Positions 21,226 to 33,084 of a DNA stretch of 64,000 nt are shown in pieces. How positions within the stretch are numbered: the first letter of the stretch is position 1; each line of letters starts with the position of its first letter. This stretch comes from Molanna angustata (taxonomy: Eukaryota; Arthropoda; Insecta; Trichoptera; Molannidae): NCBI GenBank assembly GCA_963576475.1, contig OY754972.1, positions 14,568,572 to 14,632,571 of the forward strand. The letters are read 5' to 3'. The position numbers and the translations under genes are program-made. Under the pieces are notes generated by a model. It was not told the origin of the DNA and ran no database searches. It saw only the letters and a program-made list of their open reading frames with translations.

Positions 21226-23624
21226 CAATCGATTTCTTTGATTTAAAATAAAACCTCGATAGTATAATATTGTTCTTGAAATAGGGCAGACATACATAGG
21301 TACTTAACATTCAAAGTAAAATTTTCACTTACATTTCTAGGTTTATAGGTTTCAAGTTTTTCAGACAAATTTTATGAAACGATTATGACACTACGCAACA
21401 CCCTGGATGGGCACTAGAAGTTGATATTCATGAACTTTACTGATATCACAACAACGTTTGAATTTTCTTTTACATAATAAAATCGAAAAATATTTTTCAC
21501 GGAAGAAGCTGTTTTTCAGATACCATAATATAAAAGAAGTGATGTGAAAGTCATTATAAACGTAAATATCCCCTTACGTAAAGACGTATTTCGCTCGAAA
21601 TTTTCTATTTCGCCATAATGTTCTTCGGAGTTCAATCTGAGAGCGGTGATAGGGCAAGGCCTCTCGAGTGAGGCATTAAATATCACCCTTTCTCAGTAGG
21701 GTAATGGACAGAATTGCCCCCTGAATACCTCATGTATTATTCATGCATATATTCTCAATTGGAATAACTAGAACCGCCCTTAAAATTTATAATTCTGTCT
21801 AGATGTACGACGGACTGATAGTCATCTATCTCCTCTTAACTGATGCGTTTTGTTTCGTCTGATTTCTGTGTTTTTTTTTCTTATCTTTTAATCACAACAA
21901 CAATATTTTGTTTTTTTTTTCTGACACCAATTGGTAAACAAAATGTTAAATTAACATATTGAAATATCAGTTTAAACATTTATGACCGTTACTTACATAA
22001 ATATACTAATAAATAAATAAATGTTTTGTAATTTTATAAAAAGCTGCATAGAAAAATTGTTACAATTTCTATTTTTTATTTTATTTCCATTTACCTTTCT
22101 CTCATTGTGACAAAAATCTTTTGTCAAATCATTACAAAGGTCTTAAATTGTGAACATAATAAAAATTACTTATTTACTGTTAGCTTTTGCACTGTATTTA
22201 GTAATTTGGTTGAATTATATTTCTGAATTTATTATCCTCGTTATTTTTAATATTTTATGGACCTTTTTTTCATAAAATAACTGTTTTTTAATACTGTGTT
22301 ACTATTATACATATTTATCATTATTTCAAAATTTCTTTCATGGTGATTTCACTTATTTCGGATTTTGATATAGTTTCATCAAAAAATGAATTAGTAAAAT
22401 ATTTAATATTTAACTTATAATGCCGATAACGGAGAATTACTAAAAAATTATATTTTATATTTATAAACAAGTAGGTATATCAAATTTAAATTTTTTATTC
22501 ATAAAATAAGTAACTCAGAATTCCAGTCTATATTTTCATGATAAGTGTACATTTGATATTCACAGAAAACGATATTACAACATTCTCATTAAATTCAAAT
22601 GTAGGTTAAATTTTTCATGAGTTTCTTTATAAAAATTATCCTCGTCGATGACTTAAGAGCTTTTCCATCTTGTTGAGTTTACTTTCAGACATTTGGAAGT
22701 AAATAATTTATTGCAGAAATTTAAACAAGATGTTTTCTGTTATATATGTTAAGTATTATCAAATGTTATTTGTTAATATATTTTTATTCATAAAAAAATA
22801 AATAGCGTTGTTCTATTTTTTTTAAATGGTTGGGTTAAAAAAAAAAAAATTGGAAAACTCAAGTATCTATTATTAAGTTTAGTTTGCCGATCGACGATTC
22901 TTGATAGAACTCCATTATATGTTAATATATAATCAATATAAAAAAAACTTGGTATTAATTCTGACTATGTGCCTTGCACTAAACGCGTCAATAATCAAAT
23001 AAATTTCAAAAGAACAGATACAAAGAATTTTTTTGTATTTATAATATATCTACATCAAGTATTATTTATTTAAATTAACAAATCAACTTCATTAATTCTA
23101 ATGGCTTGAATAATTAGAATTTTGTTAATTTATTTATTTAATGATATTGTTTTTTCGGGTATAATTATTTTAAAAAAATAATCAATTTTATTATAAGTCG
23201 TAGGTAAAAGTTTTTATACCAAAATATTATTATTGTTTTCAAACTGCCAATAAACTTTCAGACCTTTAATATGTAAATGATAAATTGCTTGTAATTAAAA
23301 AAAAAACATAACATTCTACAATATTATCAAAGGATGAAAGATACTTAAAATTCTTGATATATGTAGTCATAGATTTTCATGTATGAATTAGTAAAATTAT
23401 GAATGAGTTCTAATAATAATATTCAAATAATTCCACTTCATAATTATTTAAAGAACCTATTTGTCAGCTTCATTTCATATAATATCGTAAAACGTAATTA
23501 TCAAGATGTCATTAAGTAAACCTATTTAAAAAAAATATTATTGAACGATTTTTTTATATTTAATTTCAACAAATTAATATTATACAGGAACATGGAACAT
23601 GCACACTGATGATATATTATATTT
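21226..23624. other. Long AT-rich stretch, nothing recognised
   Basis: 2.4 kb without a recognisable gene or shared repeat. A more balanced patch at 21560-21840 has no extended open frame and no motif that I can name. Confidence 0.5.
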
Positions 23625-23745
23625 CTCACGTTAATATTGGTTTTCTGGGGTGGAAACACTGGTTCTTTGAAAGAAATTTCTATTTGGCAATAAACTCGCC
23701 ACTTGTGCAGGGTACAGTAAAGTTTTAATTATTATTATATTTATA
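23625..23745 (+). repeat. tRNA-derived SINE, family B, copy 4 (3' part)
   Basis: Only the body and tail remain: TTTCTCACGTTAATATTGG, GGTGGAAACACTGGTTC, GAAAGAAATTTCTATTTGG, CAATAAACTCGCCACTTG, then an ATTATTATT end. The head is missing, as expected for a 5'-truncated retroposon. Confidence 0.7.
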
Positions 23746-24534
23746 TAGTAACCGATTTTGGTATTTTAGTTATAGTATGAAATCATACATAAACATTCCA
23801 TGATATAAAATCGAAATAAGATTAAATTAAAATTTACTAAGGTAGTTATAAGTTTTATGTACTTAAATAAAATCTATCTACGGAGTCTTTTAACGAATAT
23901 TCAATGAATAAAATCTCAAAACTACAAGGAACCAATTTTACAGTTCATAATTTGATAGACGTACCTACTGATTTGATAAATTTTATATATCTACCAGTAG
24001 GTACGAATCATCAAGATGACCGGTCCTTAGAATGTGGTATATAATCAGTTCAAAATCTCTACAATAACGAAATTTTAGGACTATCATACACATGATAAAC
24101 GTTGAAAATTATTTCATATGTTTTATTCAAATATTCAATCGAAATATAATTTAGAGAGTTTAATTCAATGAAATTATTGGGATCGCAACTTCAATCTCAG
24201 TCGTTCCATACTTCAATAATTTTCAATGATTCTCTAATATCTATGTATAACGGTGTTTACCCACGTTTTCCCCAGAGTATGTTGCAAGATAGTATAGTGT
24301 GGTTTGTTCGGGAGAAAACTTCCATCCCTTAATTAAATCGTACAATTTGTTCTCACAAAGAATTCAAAAGTTATGGAAAGTTTAAATTTGGCCTAGCAAA
24401 TACTTTTTTCTTCGTGAACGCAGAATCTGAGCCAAACGATTATGCCGATTTTGTTAATTTTGTGAGACCATCTGACTCTTTTTGTACAGAGGGAAACAGT
24501 TGTTTTTTTATATTAAGCATCTGTCGTATCTTGA
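23746..24534. other. AT-rich stretch, nothing recognised
   Basis: No ORF, RNA gene or repeat recognised. Confidence 0.55.
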
Positions 24535-24995
24535 TGTTTGAAAAATATGATCTGGAAAAATAAACACATGCGTATTGACAGTAAGGTCAGAATACATAAG
24601 ACATGTGTGCGACCGATCATGACTTATGCTGTGGAGCAGATACCGTATGAACCAAGGGGCTCCTAAGGACAACGGAGATGAAGGTCCTAAGGTCAATCAC
24701 TGGTAAAACTCTCCGAGATCGTTTTCGCAATGTTCAAATAAGGAAAATATGTGGAATACAGGACATCGTTCGATGGAGTAGATCCAGAAGAAGACATTGG
24801 AGGGACCACGTAGCCAGGATGGACAGTGATAGAATTGTATATATATAGCAGCGAACGAAATTCATTCTGGCCGCCGCCTACCCGGTAGACCACCCACGAG
24901 ATGGAAGGATAGCTGGACTTCGTCATCCCAGGAGGCATAGTTTCTGAAGAACAGACCAACTAGGTCTACCAAACGAAGAAGAAGAAGAAGAAGAT
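24535..24995 (+). pseudogene. LINE ORF2 C-terminal relic with a (GAA)n tail
   Basis: Across two frames: RIHKTCVRPIMTYA, then LLRTTEMKVLRSITGKTLRD, RNVQIRKICGIQDIVRWSR, HWRDHVARMDSDRI, then the GRPPTRWKDSW region and a GAAGAAGAAG tail. This is the standard order after the thumb of many insect LINE reverse transcriptases. Frameshifts and a short AT insertion (24836-24850) show it is dead. Its 3' part is the likely source of the tandem array at 11566-12085. Confidence 0.75.
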
Positions 24996-25084
24996 ATTTT
25001 CGTAGTTTAATATGCGATAATTTTATTCACGATGCTCTAAGTCACGAGTGAGTTTCTCAAAACCGGTCGTAAAAAAATCATTTT

Positions 25085-25420
25085 CCTGCATCATGGACAT
25101 TTTGCCTGGCTTCGGTGAACCGAGAAGAATCTGGGCAGCGTTAAACAGAATCCATACTGGCCATGTAAGTGTGCTGATTTTGTTTTCAAATGTAGATGGC
25201 GAGGATCCCCTACATGTGACTGCGGAGATGACAGACAGACCATTAGACGTATATAGTCGCAGAGTGTGTGAATAGCCTGTGTAGTGGTGACCAAACTGAT
25301 TTTAAGAACTTACAGACGAAGCGATTGATTATAAGTCAAGAATATCTGATAAGCAGGACACTCGACCCTAAGCAACTCTAATATTGTTATAATAATAATT
25401 AACTTTCTTACTGTCGTATA
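25085..25420 (+). pseudogene. LINE C-terminal Cys/His-region relic
   Basis: LPGFGEPRRIWAALNRIHTG, then in another frame SPTCDCGDDRQTIRRI. This matches the pattern of the minus-strand protein end at 31408-31845 (PGFELPRRLWTSLNRIRTGH ... CDCGHPFQTMQHI). At least two frameshifts are present. The family is LINE; the clade is uncertain. Confidence 0.65.
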
Positions 25421-25494
25421 TGCGAAAAAACACTTAATAAATAAACTCAGAATGAGATTTGATTAACTTATTTTATTTGTATAACGTGTATTCC

Positions 25495-25560
25495 TATTTT
25501 CATATCTAAAAAAAGGAAATTGCCATTAGGCAATAAGCCCACCAGTGTACTAATTATATA
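25495..25560 (+). repeat. Isolated LINE/SINE B-type tail
   Basis: GGAAATTGCCATTAGGCAAT, AAGCCCACCAGTGTAC: the same tail as SINE B and the 21.1-kb LINE, without an identifiable body. Confidence 0.5.
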
Positions 25561-25839
25561 TACAGAAAGATTCAAAGAAATATATAAAAAATATTGTATA
25601 ATTTTTTTTTAAACGCGGCGCTGGCCGATTTTCTAATGATATTAATAACAATTAAGCACTACAAATAATAACACTTAATTATTATTATTACCATTATACA
25701 CTTCCTCAAAAGAATTAGCAGATCAATGCGTAAATTGTAATTTATTTAAAAGAGCAAAATAAAATGCAACAAACGCATCATCAAGCTTTCAATTGGGAAT
25801 AGTTCACCCATCCAGATACTTAACATATCAAAGGATTAG
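25561..25839. other. AT-rich stretch, nothing recognised
   Basis: No ORF or repeat recognised. Confidence 0.5.
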
Positions 25840-26040
25840 GGTCTGAGGAGGTCTCTATACTACCTAACAACCCTACTGATTCCCGAATATTAACGTTTAA
25901 AAAATCTTTAACAATTCTACATGTATTCATTATAACCGTTTTTTGCATTTTTATTAAGTTTTTCGATAAATCTATAATTTCTAAATTACGGATTAACGAT
26001 TTTGGAATAATGCCAGTGGCTGAAATAATGAACGGTAATA
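25840..26040 (-). pseudogene. Retroelement polyprotein C-terminal relic
   Basis: The minus strand is open over about 70 codons: LPFIISATGIIPKSLIRNLE, then NLIKMQKTVIMNTCRIVKDF, then a stop after SDPNPLIC. An ISATG.IPKSL...MQK.VI..TC.IVR.FL pattern is, from memory, the end of a widespread arthropod retroelement reverse transcriptase. I cannot assign the clade with certainty. No catalytic domain is present upstream. Confidence 0.5.
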
Positions 26041-27274
26041 TTATTATTTTATTTATTTATCTTTTTGTACATAATATAAATAAGACGAATCTGAGTGGGA
26101 CATATTATGAATATTTCGATTTGTGTGATAGGTTTTGTATTTTAATGAATCATTGTGTTGTTTTTCTTTTAATTGTTGCGTTGTTTAATACGAGTTTTAT
26201 GTTTTATTTTTACCTTATTTTTATAATGGCCAGGAGGCCGTAAATGTAAATATAAAATAATGAATAAATATATTGTACACTGGCGGCCTTATTGTCACCA
26301 CGCAATTTCTTCCAACCAACCAAATTACAAAGTATGACAAAATTGTGTGTATACATACAACAACAGAAGAATAAAAGCAAAATAAAAAACAAAGAAAAAA
26401 TATATAACACTAAGATGCAATTAAAAAAAAAAAAAATGAAAACACTTCATAGCAAAAAATATATACCTATTAATCACTTTTGAAAGTTTACCGTGGAGAT
26501 AAGTAAATCATCCAAAAGCTATATAACAATTTTCTTTTTATTGCACAGAACTTATAAATTCAATTTCGCAAGTAGGTAATTTTTCGAAGGACAAATAAAG
26601 TGTTTAAGTATGGAGTAGCTACTTAGTACGTACATATATTACATATTTGATTTCAATTAATGAAACGTACTTCGTGATGTGTTTTAATGTCCGTGTTTTT
26701 TTCGGTGATTATTTTATCAAACGGAAAATATTATTATTTTTAAATGAAATAGCCGTGGCGGTAATCAAGCCCGCTGGCAAATTGAAATACTCCAAAATGG
26801 TACCTATTATTTTTTCTAATGAATTGGTTACAGGCGAGATTTAAACGTTGCGTTGCTCTTTCAATTCTCAAAAGACACTCAGGGGTGAAAATTATTTCCT
26901 TACAACAAGAGGATGTAATTAAAATAATTTATTTGCTTAAATAATGTTATGGTGCACAATTAAGAAAATGAAGTAGCAAATATTAAAACGAACCTTTTCT
27001 GGGGCGCTGGATTTTTGAGGCTGAAATTGAATTAAATTTTCTTCTAGACTCGCATCCGGTTTGCATATGGACAAATTCTCTCGTCTAATTTGATTTGAGT
27101 AAAAGAATTAGCAGATGCTCTTCCCAAGCTGAAAATGGACAATATGTTCTTTATTTATCAAAATTATATAACCTTTAATATTAACTTTATTGTTATACAT
27201 TGCTATGATTACCTATATCGAAAGTAGGCCTTATTTGACATTAAAAAATATAATCTTTAAAATAAGAAATACCC
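26041..27274. other. No recognised gene; one reverse-oriented tail
   Basis: At 26275-26325 a minus-strand family-B-type tail (GTACACTGGCGGCCTTATTG, CAATTTCTTCCAACCAACC). The Phe-rich frame at 26010-26243 is AT-driven and overlaps the relic on the other strand. The remainder is AT-rich. Confidence 0.45.
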
Positions 27275-27395
27275 ACCAGAAGACTACCCGGAATACCTGC
27301 GAAGAGAATGAAAGACAATTGACTTCCTTCCTCCTAGGATAGTCCACCGTGTCAAGCAGGTCATATGACCTAATATATAATGGTGAAAATAACCT
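27275..27395 (+). repeat. Single LINE-tail unit of the 11.6-12.1 kb array type
   Basis: ACCTGCGAAGAGAATGAAAG, then CAATTGACTTCCTTCCTCC, TAGGATAGTCCACC and ATGACCTAATATATAATGG follow the same order as the units of the tandem array, but only one copy is present and there is no GAA tail. Confidence 0.6.
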
Positions 27396-27984
27396 GTAAA
27401 AGAATTGTGTTCACAAAAATGATAAGCAATTTAAATTTTGTACCGTAATTTTAAAGCTCTTTTCATGAATATTGTAAAACTTGAAAATAGGTTACACCAA
27501 AACATAATGTAAGTTATTCACAGTCTTGATCATTGTTCTATATTGAGTACCTAGTTTTTTTTTTATAATAAACCACATCTGTTTTACAACATTTTATCTT
27601 TTTTGTAAATCTATTTGTTTTTGTATTTACTTATCGTGTATTATTAATTTTATGACAATATTTAGGACTTTTTAAAAGGGGTTTTCAGAGCTAAGAAAAT
27701 CAATTAAGTGAATGGAAATAGAGAAGTGAATGCAAAATAGTGTTTGGATTTTATAATTGATATAAAAGAGTTGAGAAAGTAGGTATGTGAATGTTTCGAA
27801 GTCATGGGAAACGGAGATTTTTATTTAAATGAAAATATTTATATGATATTTATACTGAGATTATAATTAAATCATTTTTATCTGTTTGGATGTTTTTCCT
27901 TAATATTTGAATATAGTCAACAAATGGGAAAATTAAACATCCAATCAAATTATGGTGTTGGTGTGGGTTTGTGTGCTTAGAAAT
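27396..27984. other. AT-rich stretch, nothing recognised
   Basis: No ORF or repeat recognised. Confidence 0.55.
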
Positions 27985-30900
27985 CAATTATGCATACATA
28001 CATACATACCATCACGCCATGTCCCTCACGGGGTAGGCAGAGAGAACCGAACGCCACATTTTTCTATCTTGACACGCATTCATCGCCTCCTCAACATTCA
28101 TACATCGTCTTATACATGTTCGTCTGTTGTTCACGCTTCTTACATTTCCATCTTTCAAAATATCGTTTACATGGTCGTGCCATCCTTTTCTTGGGCGCCC
28201 CCGACCTCTTATTCCGTTCCTGTCAGATTTGTATATTTTCTTCGTCAGGCGTTCTTCGTTCATTCTCCCCAAGTGGCCAAACCATCTCAATGTGTTAACT
28301 TTCATTCTGTTAATTACATCTTTCTTTATCTTACATTCTTTCCTTGTATCTTCATTCCGAACTCTATCATACATCGTTCTGTTACAAATTCTTCTAAGCG
28401 ATCTCATTTCAACTGCATTTATTCTGCTTTCGTGCGACTTCTGCCATGTCCAGGTCTCACTTGCATACGTCAATGTTGGCACTACGATTGCGTTATGAAT
28501 GGCAACTTTAGCGTCTCTTGATATGTTGCGATCATTCATAACTGGTCTAAGTGCTCCATTCACTCTGTTTCCTGCCATAACTCTTCTTTCAATATCCTTA
28601 TCAGGCCGTCCATTCCGTTGGAACATACTACCCAGATAGACATACTCGTCGACTTGTTCAAGCCATTCATTCTCTACTTTTATTTGACACACTGTTCTGC
28701 TTTCACTCTTTTCAAAGACCATTACCTTTGATTTGCTGGCATTCATTTTAAGTCCGTTTTCTATGCATCCTTCATATACCATACTTACAAGATACTGTAA
28801 CTCTTCCATACTTTCTGCTAACAATACTTTGTCGTCTGCATACATCAGATCACGTACTGTTACAGTACTCAGTTTCAGACCCTTACTTTCATACTTAAGG
28901 GCTCTTATGCAGAAATCAATGAAGAGATTAAAGAGCCAAGGGGACAACACGCACCCCTGTCTAACGCCATTATTTATAGAGAACCAAGTTGTTGTTGTGT
29001 CGTTAACACGAACACATGCTTTGCTGTTCTCATATAATGAAGCGATTGCACGTATCAGCTTACTCTTCACTCCGTACATCGATAGTATATTCCATAGTTT
29101 TTCTCTTACGACTTTATCATAGGCCTTTTCAAGGTCTATAAAGGCGCAGAAAAGTTTTTGGTTTTTTCCCAAAACCTTTTCTGTGACCATACGTAAAGAA
29201 AAAATTTGGTCTATACATCCTCTGCCGCCAACAAAAGCCCCTTGAGCATCCCAAATCTTGCTCTCTGTAACCTTTCGTACTCTTTGATCCAGGATCCTTG
29301 CATACATCTTACCAACTGAGCTTAGCAAACTTATGGCTCTATAGTTTTTGCAGTCGAGCTTCGATCCTTTACCTTTATACAAAGGTACCACGACTGCATT
29401 TCTCCAGTCTGAGGGAGTGTGTCCTTCTTCCCAACATTTGTTGAAAAGAGAAAGACACCTCTCCAACGTCTGTTCGCCGCCATATTTTATAAGTTCAGCT
29501 GATACACTGTCATACCCGGCAGCTTTCCCCGCTTTCGCGTGTTTTACTGCTTCAAACACTTCTTCTTGCGTTATTTCATCCTTATCATCTTCACTTACTT
29601 GCCATGTTCTCTGACTCACGTCCCCTCTTACTCCGCTATCATACAGTTCCTTGAAATATTCTTTCCATCGCTCTTTCACGCCATCTTCGTCCATAATTAT
29701 TTTTCCATCTTTATCATTTTTTCCTTTCGAAGCTTTCACAGTTCCATTTTTTCTTTTCGCTACGCCTTTCCAGAACATTTTCATGTTTCCAGGAAAGTCG
29801 TTGGCTATTTTCAGGCTTTCTTTCTCTTTTATACCATCTTTTTCCCTTTTTACTGTGTCTTTGACTACTTTCTTGCATACTTTATAATTCTCTTTTGCTC
29901 TTTCTTCATTATTCGATCCTTTCGCGGCTAATAATGCCATCCATGCTTTCTTCTTTTCACCCACAACTATCTTAACACTCTCATTCCACCAAGCATCGCC
30001 TTTCTTTCCACCTCTTTTAGCAATACCACAGATATTCTTCGATGTCTTACACACGGTTTCTTTCAGCGTAGTCCATGCTTCCTCAATATTTCTTCTACTG
30101 TGTATTGCTTTAAAGAGTTCGGTTCCAGTCTCTTTTGCATACTGATTTCTTACACTCTCATCTTGCAGCCTTTCTACCTTGGTTCGCTTCGGTGGATTAC
30201 TTCGGTGTGTTTTAGAGCGCCACCCGGTGAACAAATTAATTCTTGATATTAGCAAGTAGTGGTCTGTCTCCAATTCCGCGCCCCTATAAACTCTAGTATC
30301 CACTGTCGCTTTCCTTAGTGAGGCGTAAACACATAGATAGTCAATTATCGACCTTTCATTCCCTCTTTCCCATGTATACTGGTGAATTCTTTTGTGGCTG
30401 AATACTGAGTTCGCCACAAACAGATTCCCTTCCGTGCATACTTCCAATAGTCTTTTACCATTGTCATTCACTCTAATATCGCCGTGAGGTCCAAGGACTG
30501 ACTCAAAATCTTTCCTACGGACACCCACCCATCCATTTAGGTCTCCAGTCAGAATCACTCTTTCATTATTCTTTTTTTCATTCATTATCTCGGTCACACT
30601 GTTCCAGAAATCATCCTTTTCACTCTCACTATCGGAGTTTCCGGGCGCATATCCTATTATTAGGAATACGCTTGTAATTCCGATCTTCAGCCTTACCCAC
30701 ATGAGTCTAGAGTTTTTTAGCTTGTACTCTTTCATACATTTCCCCATTCGTTTCGCTAGAATCACACCAACTCCTTTGCATGCAAATTCGTCACTCTTCA
30801 CTCCCGACCATAGTTCTATCATACCATCATTCCTAACGTTCATCCCCCTACCTTTCTTTTTTGTCTCACTTACACACAATACATCTATTTCTTTACCTTT

Positions 30901-31060
30901 TATTACGTCGCACAATTCATTCATCTTTCTATCCATTCCTCCTCTTATATTCCAGACTCCCAATCTGCACTCGGCTCTCCTCTTTTCGCCTACCCCCTGG
31001 ACCGTAACATGACGAGTGGCGGGCTTCATCGATGTTCTCCCGGCAGAGCCCAGGGGGTTT
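27985..31060 (-). mobile_element. RTE-clade non-LTR retrotransposon, apparently coding-complete
   Basis: The minus strand runs from short 5' sequence near 31060 through one long ORF to a 3' end of only about 10 bp plus a (TATG)n tail at 27990-28011. A single ORF with endonuclease and reverse transcriptase, a tiny 3' UTR and a simple-repeat tail are typical of RTE. The 5' boundary is not certain and I could not identify a target-site duplication. Related fragments lie at 9165, 18085, 32138, 46490 and 53396. Confidence 0.85.
28012..31029 (-). CDS. RTE endonuclease/reverse transcriptase (1005 residues)
   Basis: Copies element RNA into DNA at a nicked chromosomal target. The N-terminal endonuclease/exonuclease/phosphatase-fold domain covers about residues 20-260: WNIRGG, VSETKK (catalytic Glu), GDLNGW (Asp/Asn), SIIDYLCV and ETDHYLL (terminal Asp-His). 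The reverse transcriptase covers about 480-760: AGKAAGYDSVSAELI, NYRAISLLSSVGKMYARIL, AFIDLEKAYDKV (first catalytic Asp), RQGCVLSPWLFNL and LMYADDKVLLAES (YADD box). A C-terminal region with RWFGHLGRMNEERL and RGRGRPRKGW follows. No internal stop and all expected catalytic residues present, so activity is possible. The first ATG gives the 1005-residue form; a slightly later start cannot be excluded. Confidence 0.9.
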   Translation of the reverse strand: MKPATRHVTVQGVGEKRRAECRLGVWNIRGGMDRKMNELCDVIKGKEIDVLCVSETKKKGRGMNVRNDGMIELWSGVKSDEFACKGVGVILAKRMGKCMKEYKLKNSRLMWVRLKIGITSVFLIIGYAPGNSDSESEKDDFWNSVTEIMNEKKNNERVILTGDLNGWVGVRRKDFESVLGPHGDIRVNDNGKRLLEVCTEGNLFVANSVFSHKRIHQYTWERGNERSIIDYLCVYASLRKATVDTRVYRGAELETDHYLLISRINLFTGWRSKTHRSNPPKRTKVERLQDESVRNQYAKETGTELFKAIHSRRNIEEAWTTLKETVCKTSKNICGIAKRGGKKGDAWWNESVKIVVGEKKKAWMALLAAKGSNNEERAKENYKVCKKVVKDTVKREKDGIKEKESLKIANDFPGNMKMFWKGVAKRKNGTVKASKGKNDKDGKIIMDEDGVKERWKEYFKELYDSGVRGDVSQRTWQVSEDDKDEITQEEVFEAVKHAKAGKAAGYDSVSAELIKYGGEQTLERCLSLFNKCWEEGHTPSDWRNAVVVPLYKGKGSKLDCKNYRAISLLSSVGKMYARILDQRVRKVTESKIWDAQGAFVGGRGCIDQIFSLRMVTEKVLGKNQKLFCAFIDLEKAYDKVVREKLWNILSMYGVKSKLIRAIASLYENSKACVRVNDTTTTWFSINNGVRQGCVLSPWLFNLFIDFCIRALKYESKGLKLSTVTVRDLMYADDKVLLAESMEELQYLVSMVYEGCIENGLKMNASKSKVMVFEKSESRTVCQIKVENEWLEQVDEYVYLGSMFQRNGRPDKDIERRVMAGNRVNGALRPVMNDRNISRDAKVAIHNAIVVPTLTYASETWTWQKSHESRINAVEMRSLRRICNRTMYDRVRNEDTRKECKIKKDVINRMKVNTLRWFGHLGRMNEERLTKKIYKSDRNGIRGRGRPRKGWHDHVNDILKDGNVRSVNNRRTCIRRCMNVEEAMNACQDRKMWRSVLSAYPVRDMA

Positions 31061-31299
31061 TTCTTAATTCAGCTATCCATTCATCACACTTTCATATACG
31101 TCATCTGATATAACACACACAATTTTTCTTAAGATTATTTTAACATATACAGAACACTTATTTATATATAATTACACTATTTAAGTCCCAACTTTTGTCT
31201 TTTCTCACCGCTTACATTTATATTTTCTTACCAAGTAACTTATACAACTAGTTATTTCTTATTCTTAGCTTAATAGTTCACTTAATATAATTAACGATT

Positions 31300-31870
31300 A
31301 CACTTATTTATTTATTTATCGTATGATACTAGTGAATCAAATGTTAGTCAAAATGAACAAAACACAGCACTGACAGCAGGCAAACACAAAACAGCACGAT
31401 ATATCAATCACACATTCACGTCGAGGGCTCCGAGCCAATCCACAAATGCTGGTGTCAATTCGCAAATGTCCGACTTTGGGCCTTCATATGCATGGACGCT
31501 GCATTCTTCCAATATGTGTTGCATTGTTTGAAAGGGGTGGCCACAATCGCATTGTGCGGATGGAACAATGCCCCACTTTGCCATAAGGTAGTTGCAGCGT
31601 CCATGTCCAGTGCGGATCCTATTCAGGGAGGTCCACAGCCTTCTTGGCAGCTCGAAACCTGGAGGTATCTTCGTTGGAGTTTCCATATACTTATTAACAT
31701 CCAAGTTGGAGCTTACCCAGTCACTGTGCCAAGTCTCATTCAGGCTGAAGTCCTCACTAACAAGGTTACATCCGAGTTTCGCTGCTGGATTCCTTGAAGC
31801 AAGTCTTTGCTGTCCCTCAGACGGAACATCACTGTGGATTGGCAAAGCGCCATTGTCACAAATTCTCTTC
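31300..31870 (-). pseudogene. LINE C-terminal fragment with 3' UTR and AATA tail
   Basis: A 145-residue minus-strand frame (31408-31845) carries NPAAKLGCNLVSEDFSLNETW, then PGFELPRRLWTSLNRIRTGH, MAKWGIVPSAQCDCG and TMQHILEECSVHAYEG, the Cys/His-containing end of a LINE reverse transcriptase. The stop is followed by about 100 bp of UTR and an AAATAAATAAATAAG tail near 31300. The reverse transcriptase core is missing (5' truncation near 31870-32030). Frame intact but not a complete gene. Confidence 0.75.
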
Positions 31871-32137
31871 CATAGATTAAATAGGGAGAATTTTCTTCTT
31901 ACACTTATTAACTATATCTTACTCACTATTTCGCTTATTTTATGTACTACAAATTTACTAGTTCTGGTACGCACGTGTCTTTTCACTGTTTACACCTCTC
32001 TCATCAATTATGTCATGTCCGTATTTTAATAGGTAATCGAAAAATATTTCACCTAGGTACGGGCGATGCCTAATGAGTTGGATTAACTATGTATATTAAA
32101 GTAAACTTAGTAATAAATAAATATATTTTGAATTACA

Positions 32138-32455
32138 TTCATATATACCATTACGCCATGTCCCTCACGGGGTAGGCAGAGAGAACCGAACTACACTTAT
32201 TTCTATCTTGACACATTCATCGCCTCCTCGTCCTTTATACGTCGTCTTATACATGTTCACCTGCTGATCACGCTTTTAACATTTCCGTCTTTCAGAATAT
32301 CGTTCACATGGTCATGCCATAACTTTCTTGGGTGTCCCCGACCTCTCATGCCATTCCTGTCCGCGATGTATATTTTCTTCGTCAGGCGTTCCTCATTCAT
32401 TCTCCCCATGCGGCCAAACCATCTCAATGTGTTCACTTTTATTCTATGAAATTCA
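32138..32455 (-). pseudogene. RTE 3' end fragment
   Basis: The complement of the last roughly 100 codons of the RTE frame plus its tail: ATATACCATTACGCCATG, CCCTCACGGGGTAGGCAGAG, GGCGTTCCTCATTCATTCTC, CGGCCAAACCATCTCAATG. It differs from the intact copy by many substitutions and small deletions and ends abruptly at about 32455. Confidence 0.85.
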
Positions 32456-32840
32456 TATCATATTTTAAATTACATCGAACATTTTTAAAGGCTACTGATA
32501 AATAGGGTAAATAATGTAATCGTATTATTTATTGCGAATCAGGTTTTTATTGATACGTGAAATCTACTCATGTCATTTATTATTCGACAATAATTATTGA
32601 ATATTAATTACTCGTGCGTACATTTTGCTTATATACAGCCGGAACTAGATTGAACCACTAGTAGGCTGGTGCCGAGTTTTATTAAATGTTGAAAATTGAA
32701 ACTATCGGGCAATTTTAAACATGAAAGGAAAACTTGAGTTGGGCCACCTCTGTCTCCACATTTCCTTGTAAAGTCGGTAAACATTTTTAAAAACTACAAA
32801 ATTTTAATACTCCGTTTCTTCCTCCAATAATAATCATTAT
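32456..32840. other. AT-rich stretch, nothing recognised
   Basis: No ORF or repeat recognised. It ends at an ATAATAATCATTATTATTAT run that may mark the 3' end of the R1-type element. Confidence 0.5.
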
Positions 32841-33084
32841 TATTATCTCTTTTTGAATATAATTGAAAATTAACGCTCTGCTTGGTTAATGTTACAAAGT
32901 ATATTGAATAAACAACTATACCCGCCATTTTGGACTGTTCTTCCCCCACCACCACCCGTTCTGCTTATGGGGACTAATAACGGCCCCTTGCAAAACTCTG
33001 AAAGAACACATAAAGAACATTTGAAGAGTCCGGAGAACTCTAAAACCTTGCAGACACTGCACTTAATGTGCCAAAGAGAGCTAA

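Noticed and set aside
25050..25075. Another hammerhead at AAACCGGTCG
   Set aside because: Resembles the stem III palindrome region, but no core or stem II lies upstream.
27952..28521. 189-residue plus-strand frame
   Set aside because: Antisense reading of the RTE C-terminus; the sense frame carries the conserved protein. The same holds for the plus-strand frames up to 31012 and at 53353-53910.
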